Shown here piece after piece: positions 6,221 to 7,811 of a stretch of 7,811 nt of DNA. Each line of letters starts with the position of its first letter. Positions within the stretch are counted from its first letter, which is position 1. The position numbers and the translations under genes are program-made. The stretch is from UBA7803 sp041608775 (lineage in GTDB: Bacteria > Pseudomonadota > Gammaproteobacteria > Pseudomonadales > Azotimanducaceae). The stretch is taken from the NCBI GenBank assembly GCA_041608775.1, contig JBFISC010000171.1:1-7811 (forward strand). Reading direction: 5' to 3'. The notes beneath the pieces are model-generated. The model saw only the letters and a program-made list of their open reading frames with translations, was not told the origin of the DNA and did no database searches.

Positions 6221-7020
6221 GCTTCACGTACCTGCATGTGGCGCAGCAAGCGCTGATCGCAGTAGGTGTGGACATCGAGCACCAGCCGTTCCTGGATCAG
6301 CTGGAGCTGGTGCATGAGGAACATGATGACGATGCTGATGACCAGTGCCACGAAGGTCGAGTTGAACGCCACGCCCAGGCTGGCGGTCACGCCGGCGATG
6401 TCGCCCTCGACCGCGCGGTATGCCTGACCCAGCGCGTCGCCGATCCCGCGCACGGTGCCGATGAAGCCGATGGATGGAATGGCCCAGGCGATGTAGCGCA
6501 CCATGGACAGCTCGCTGTCCAGGCGATCGGTTTCGGCTTCGCAGTTGGACTGCACGGCCTCGGACACGTCCTGGACGTTGCGGGTGGAGGCAAACCGATG
6601 TAGCGCCGCCTGCAGGGTCCGCGGCAGCAGATAGCCCTGGGTGTCCTCCGGCAGCGCCTGGATCGAGCGGGCGTATTCCCGGGTGTCCTCCGGCAGCACG
6701 CTCATGCCTTCGCTTACCGGGACGATATCCTGCTGCAGCAGGCTGCGCTCCCGCAACGCCAGCCGGCCCTTGTAGCCCATGATCGCCATGGCCCAGAACA
6801 TCAGCACGAAGCAGGCTTCCTGCTCGTAGTCCTTCAGCACCACGTACAGCGAACGGTCCTGCACGTAGGGCTCGCCCTGGGCGGCGAGCTGGGCCTGCTG
6901 CTCGAGAATCGCGTCGGCGTTGGGGCGGATCACGGTGATGTAGACCAGGTGCACGATCACCACGGAGACCACCAGGGCCGTGATCTGGTAGATCAGCTCG
7001 AAGGGAATCTGCCGCTTCAT
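6217..7020 (-). CDS. MotA/TolQ/ExbB-family ion channel subunit
   Basis: A 267-residue inner-membrane protein with four likely helices: about 9-31, 67-82, 173-194 and 211-238. A cytoplasmic loop of about 90 residues separates helices 2 and 3, and a short cytoplasmic tail follows. Helices 3 and 4 carry the family signature: AIPSIGFIGTVRGIGDALGQ (180-199) and GVTASLGVAFNSTFVALVIS (210-229). Thr189 and Thr222 sit where ExbB/TolQ have the polar residues lining the ion path. Four helices resemble MotA more than the three of TolQ. The loop holds an in-frame repeat, LPEDT at 109-113 and 123-127. ATG 7020 has a good ribosome site, GGAAAG, five bases upstream. The family forms pentamers around a dimer of single-helix Asp-bearing proteins and uses the proton or sodium gradient; here the obvious partners are the two vWA paralogues downstream. 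The family call is sure; the partner assignment is inference from gene order and helix signature. Confidence 0.93.
   Translation of the reverse strand: MKRQIPFELIYQITALVVSVVIVHLVYITVIRPNADAILEQQAQLAAQGEPYVQDRSLYVVLKDYEQEACFVLMFWAMAIMGYKGRLALRERSLLQQDIVPVSEGMSVLPEDTREYARSIQALPEDTQGYLLPRTLQAALHRFASTRNVQDVSEAVQSNCEAETDRLDSELSMVRYIAWAIPSIGFIGTVRGIGDALGQAYRAVEGDIAGVTASLGVAFNSTFVALVISIVIMFLMHQLQLIQERLVLDVHTYCDQRLLRHMQVREA
6639..6697 (-). repeat. Two copies of a 17-base direct repeat inside the channel gene
   Basis: The 17-base word GGGTGTCCTCCGGCAGC (plus strand) occurs at 6639-6655 and 6681-6697, a period of 42 bases or 14 codons. It encodes the repeated LPEDT of the cytoplasmic loop and so is probably a small in-frame duplication rather than a regulatory element. 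Confidence 0.7.
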
Positions 7021-7051
7021 GAATCTTTCCGCCCGTTCTGCATGGAGCTCC

Positions 7052-7300
7052 TCAGATGTCGACGGGAAATGAGACTGCGTAATCCTCGGAAATCTCCTCG
7101 GTCGGCACGAATACCTCGGCGCTGGGGCCGCTGCCGCCTGCCGGCCGCTCGGCGTCGGCCGCCTGCTGGTCGCTGGGTTGCCCCGGCGGCTGCTCTGCGG
7201 CCGTCGGCGCTGGCTCCGCCTCCGCCGCGCCCGTGAGGCGTGCCGGCAGGAGCAGGGTCCCCAGGGTCAGGATCGCCAGGCCCCAGATTCGAATGCTCAT
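7052..7300 (-). CDS. Small secreted protein with conserved-looking acidic/hydrophobic C-terminal tail
   Basis: An 82-residue protein. Residues 1-26 form a signal peptide (MSIRIWG, then a hydrophobic run LAILTLGTLLLP), probably cut near LTGAA; there is no lipobox cysteine. Residues 27-60 are a Pro/Ala/Gln/Gly-rich flexible stretch. The end, AEVFVPTEEISEDYAVSFPVDI, is the only ordered-looking part and stops exactly at the C-terminus, which suggests a docking peptide for a periplasmic partner, perhaps a vWA domain or the SUMF1-fold protein; this is inference. ATG 7300 has AGAGGA about seven bases upstream. It lies 23 bases after the SUMF1-fold gene and 31 bases before the channel gene, within the same leftward operon. 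I do not recognise a named family. The coding call rests on signal peptide, ribosome site and spacing. Confidence 0.82.
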   Translation of the reverse strand: MSIRIWGLAILTLGTLLLPARLTGAAEAEPAPTAAEQPPGQPSDQQAADAERPAGGSGPSAEVFVPTEEISEDYAVSFPVDI

Positions 7301-7323
7301 GGTCTTGTCCTCTCTGCCTGCCC

Positions 7324-7811
7324 TCATTGCGCTTCCGCGAACCGGGCGATCCGGAAGCCCAGGTCCTGGCGCCCATCGTTGCCGTAGTCGCGGAACGACA
7401 GGCGCAGCTCGGTGATGGTGCCGTGCATCCAGCTCGAACCGCGGATCACATGGTACTCGCCGGCGGCGGGTCCGAGCGGGTTGGTGACCGGCGCCGGGTC
7501 CGGGATCTCGTAGAAATCGTTGGTCCACTCGGCGACGTTGCCCGACAGATCGTGGATGCCCACCGCGTTGGCCGCGAACGTGCCGATTGGCGCTGCGACG
7601 ATGTGGTTGTCGTTGTAGCCGAAGATGATGCGGCCCACCAGGTGAGACGCCGAGCGGTCCGCGAAGTTGCCGTAGCGGTCCGGAGGGGGCAGGTTCAGGC
7701 CCCAGGGAAACCGCAGCTGCTCGCCGGGTATTCCGGTCTGACGGGACGCCCAGGCCCACTCGGCCTCCGTGGGCAGCCGGTAGCCGGTGGCGTTCGGGTT
7801 GATGGCAGTGA
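7324..7811 (-). CDS. SUMF1/FGE-sulfatase-fold protein (C-terminal 162 codons; N-terminus outside the window)
   Basis: The reading frame enters from the right edge and ends with TGA at 7326-7324. It carries the SUMF1 (formylglycine-generating enzyme) signatures in order: GYRLPTEAEWAWASR near the right edge, then RFPWGLNLPPPDRYGNF, AVGIHDLSGNVAEWTNDFYE, VIRGSSWMHGTITELRLSFR, and the closing LGFRIARF. No cysteine is present anywhere in the visible part, whereas true FGE oxidases keep catalytic cysteines in their C-terminal half, so this is probably not an FGE. The same fold is reused in structural and binding proteins such as GldJ/GldK of the Bacteroidota gliding/T9SS machinery and in PvdO and EgtB. 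A signal peptide cannot be judged because the start is missing. It is upstream of the small secreted protein and the channel gene, and may be a periplasmic ring or binding component. Confidence 0.93.
   Translation of the reverse strand, partial: TAINPNATGYRLPTEAEWAWASRQTGIPGEQLRFPWGLNLPPPDRYGNFADRSASHLVGRIIFGYNDNHIVAAPIGTFAANAVGIHDLSGNVAEWTNDFYEIPDPAPVTNPLGPAAGEYHVIRGSSWMHGTITELRLSFRDYGNDGRQDLGFRIARFAEAQ

Noticed and set aside
4871..6256. A 461-codon plus-strand frame opposite the Hsp70-like gene
   Set aside because: It is antisense to a gene with recognisable motifs and good coupling, and has no recognisable domain or ribosome site.
6217..7811. Zorya anti-phage system
   Set aside because: The channel subunit is ZorA-like only in family; there is no OmpA-type ZorB, and no ZorC/D helicase or nuclease is visible. 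The vWA partners point to a different system, though a defence role is not excluded.
7324..7811. Formylglycine-generating enzyme activating a sulfatase
   Set aside because: No cysteine in the visible C-terminal part and no sulfatase gene in the window; the fold is kept but catalysis is unlikely.
1..7811. CRISPR array, tRNA, rRNA, insertion sequence or transposon ends
   Set aside because: No regularly spaced repeats, tRNA-like cloverleaf or transposase motif was noticed; the window is nearly all coding.

Overview
The window is GC-rich, densely coded bacterial DNA. A SufB-type Fe-S assembly gene sits under what looks like an IscR type 1 site, and there are several lipobox lipoproteins and tight ATGA-overlapping genes. 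Together these suggest a gammaproteobacterium or close relative; the sequence alone does not allow a firmer placement.

Left part (1-1506). The 5' end of sufB runs leftward out of the window from a GTG at 654. A 180-base intergenic region separates it from a rightward gene for a small class I SAM-dependent methyltransferase (835-1506). This region carries a 25-base imperfect palindrome at 714-738. It matches the remembered IscR type 1 consensus at about 23 of 25 positions and overlaps the expected -35 region of a sufB promoter whose -10 is TACAAT.

Main part (1524-7811). Eight leftward genes are packed as one apparent operon that enters at the right edge and converges on the methyltransferase gene. 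In transcription order they are: (1) a SUMF1/FGE-fold protein, cut by the window edge; (2) an 82-residue secreted protein with an Ala/Pro-rich middle and a distinctive C-terminal tail; (3) a four-helix MotA/TolQ/ExbB-type channel subunit; (4) a 414-residue protein that looks like an Hsp70/actin-fold module with a partial FHA-like C-terminus; (5) and (6) two paralogues, each with a single N-terminal membrane helix containing an aspartate, then a coiled coil, then a von Willebrand factor A (vWA) domain; (7) and (8) two lipoproteins. Gaps are -4 to +31 bases, and three junctions are 4-base ATGA overlaps.

How the parts may work together (inference). The channel protein plus the two single-helix proteins resemble the 5:2 ion-driven motors (MotAB, ExbBD, TolQR). 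The membrane aspartate of each vWA paralogue sits where ExbD/TolR/MotB carry their proton-accepting aspartate. The vWA domains would then be moved in the periplasm, where the small secreted protein and the two lipoproteins (and perhaps the SUMF1-fold protein) also reside. The Hsp70-like protein lacks a signal and would act on the cytoplasmic side. I know of no named system with this exact content, so it is the main candidate for an undescribed system here: an envelope motor with vWA effector arms.
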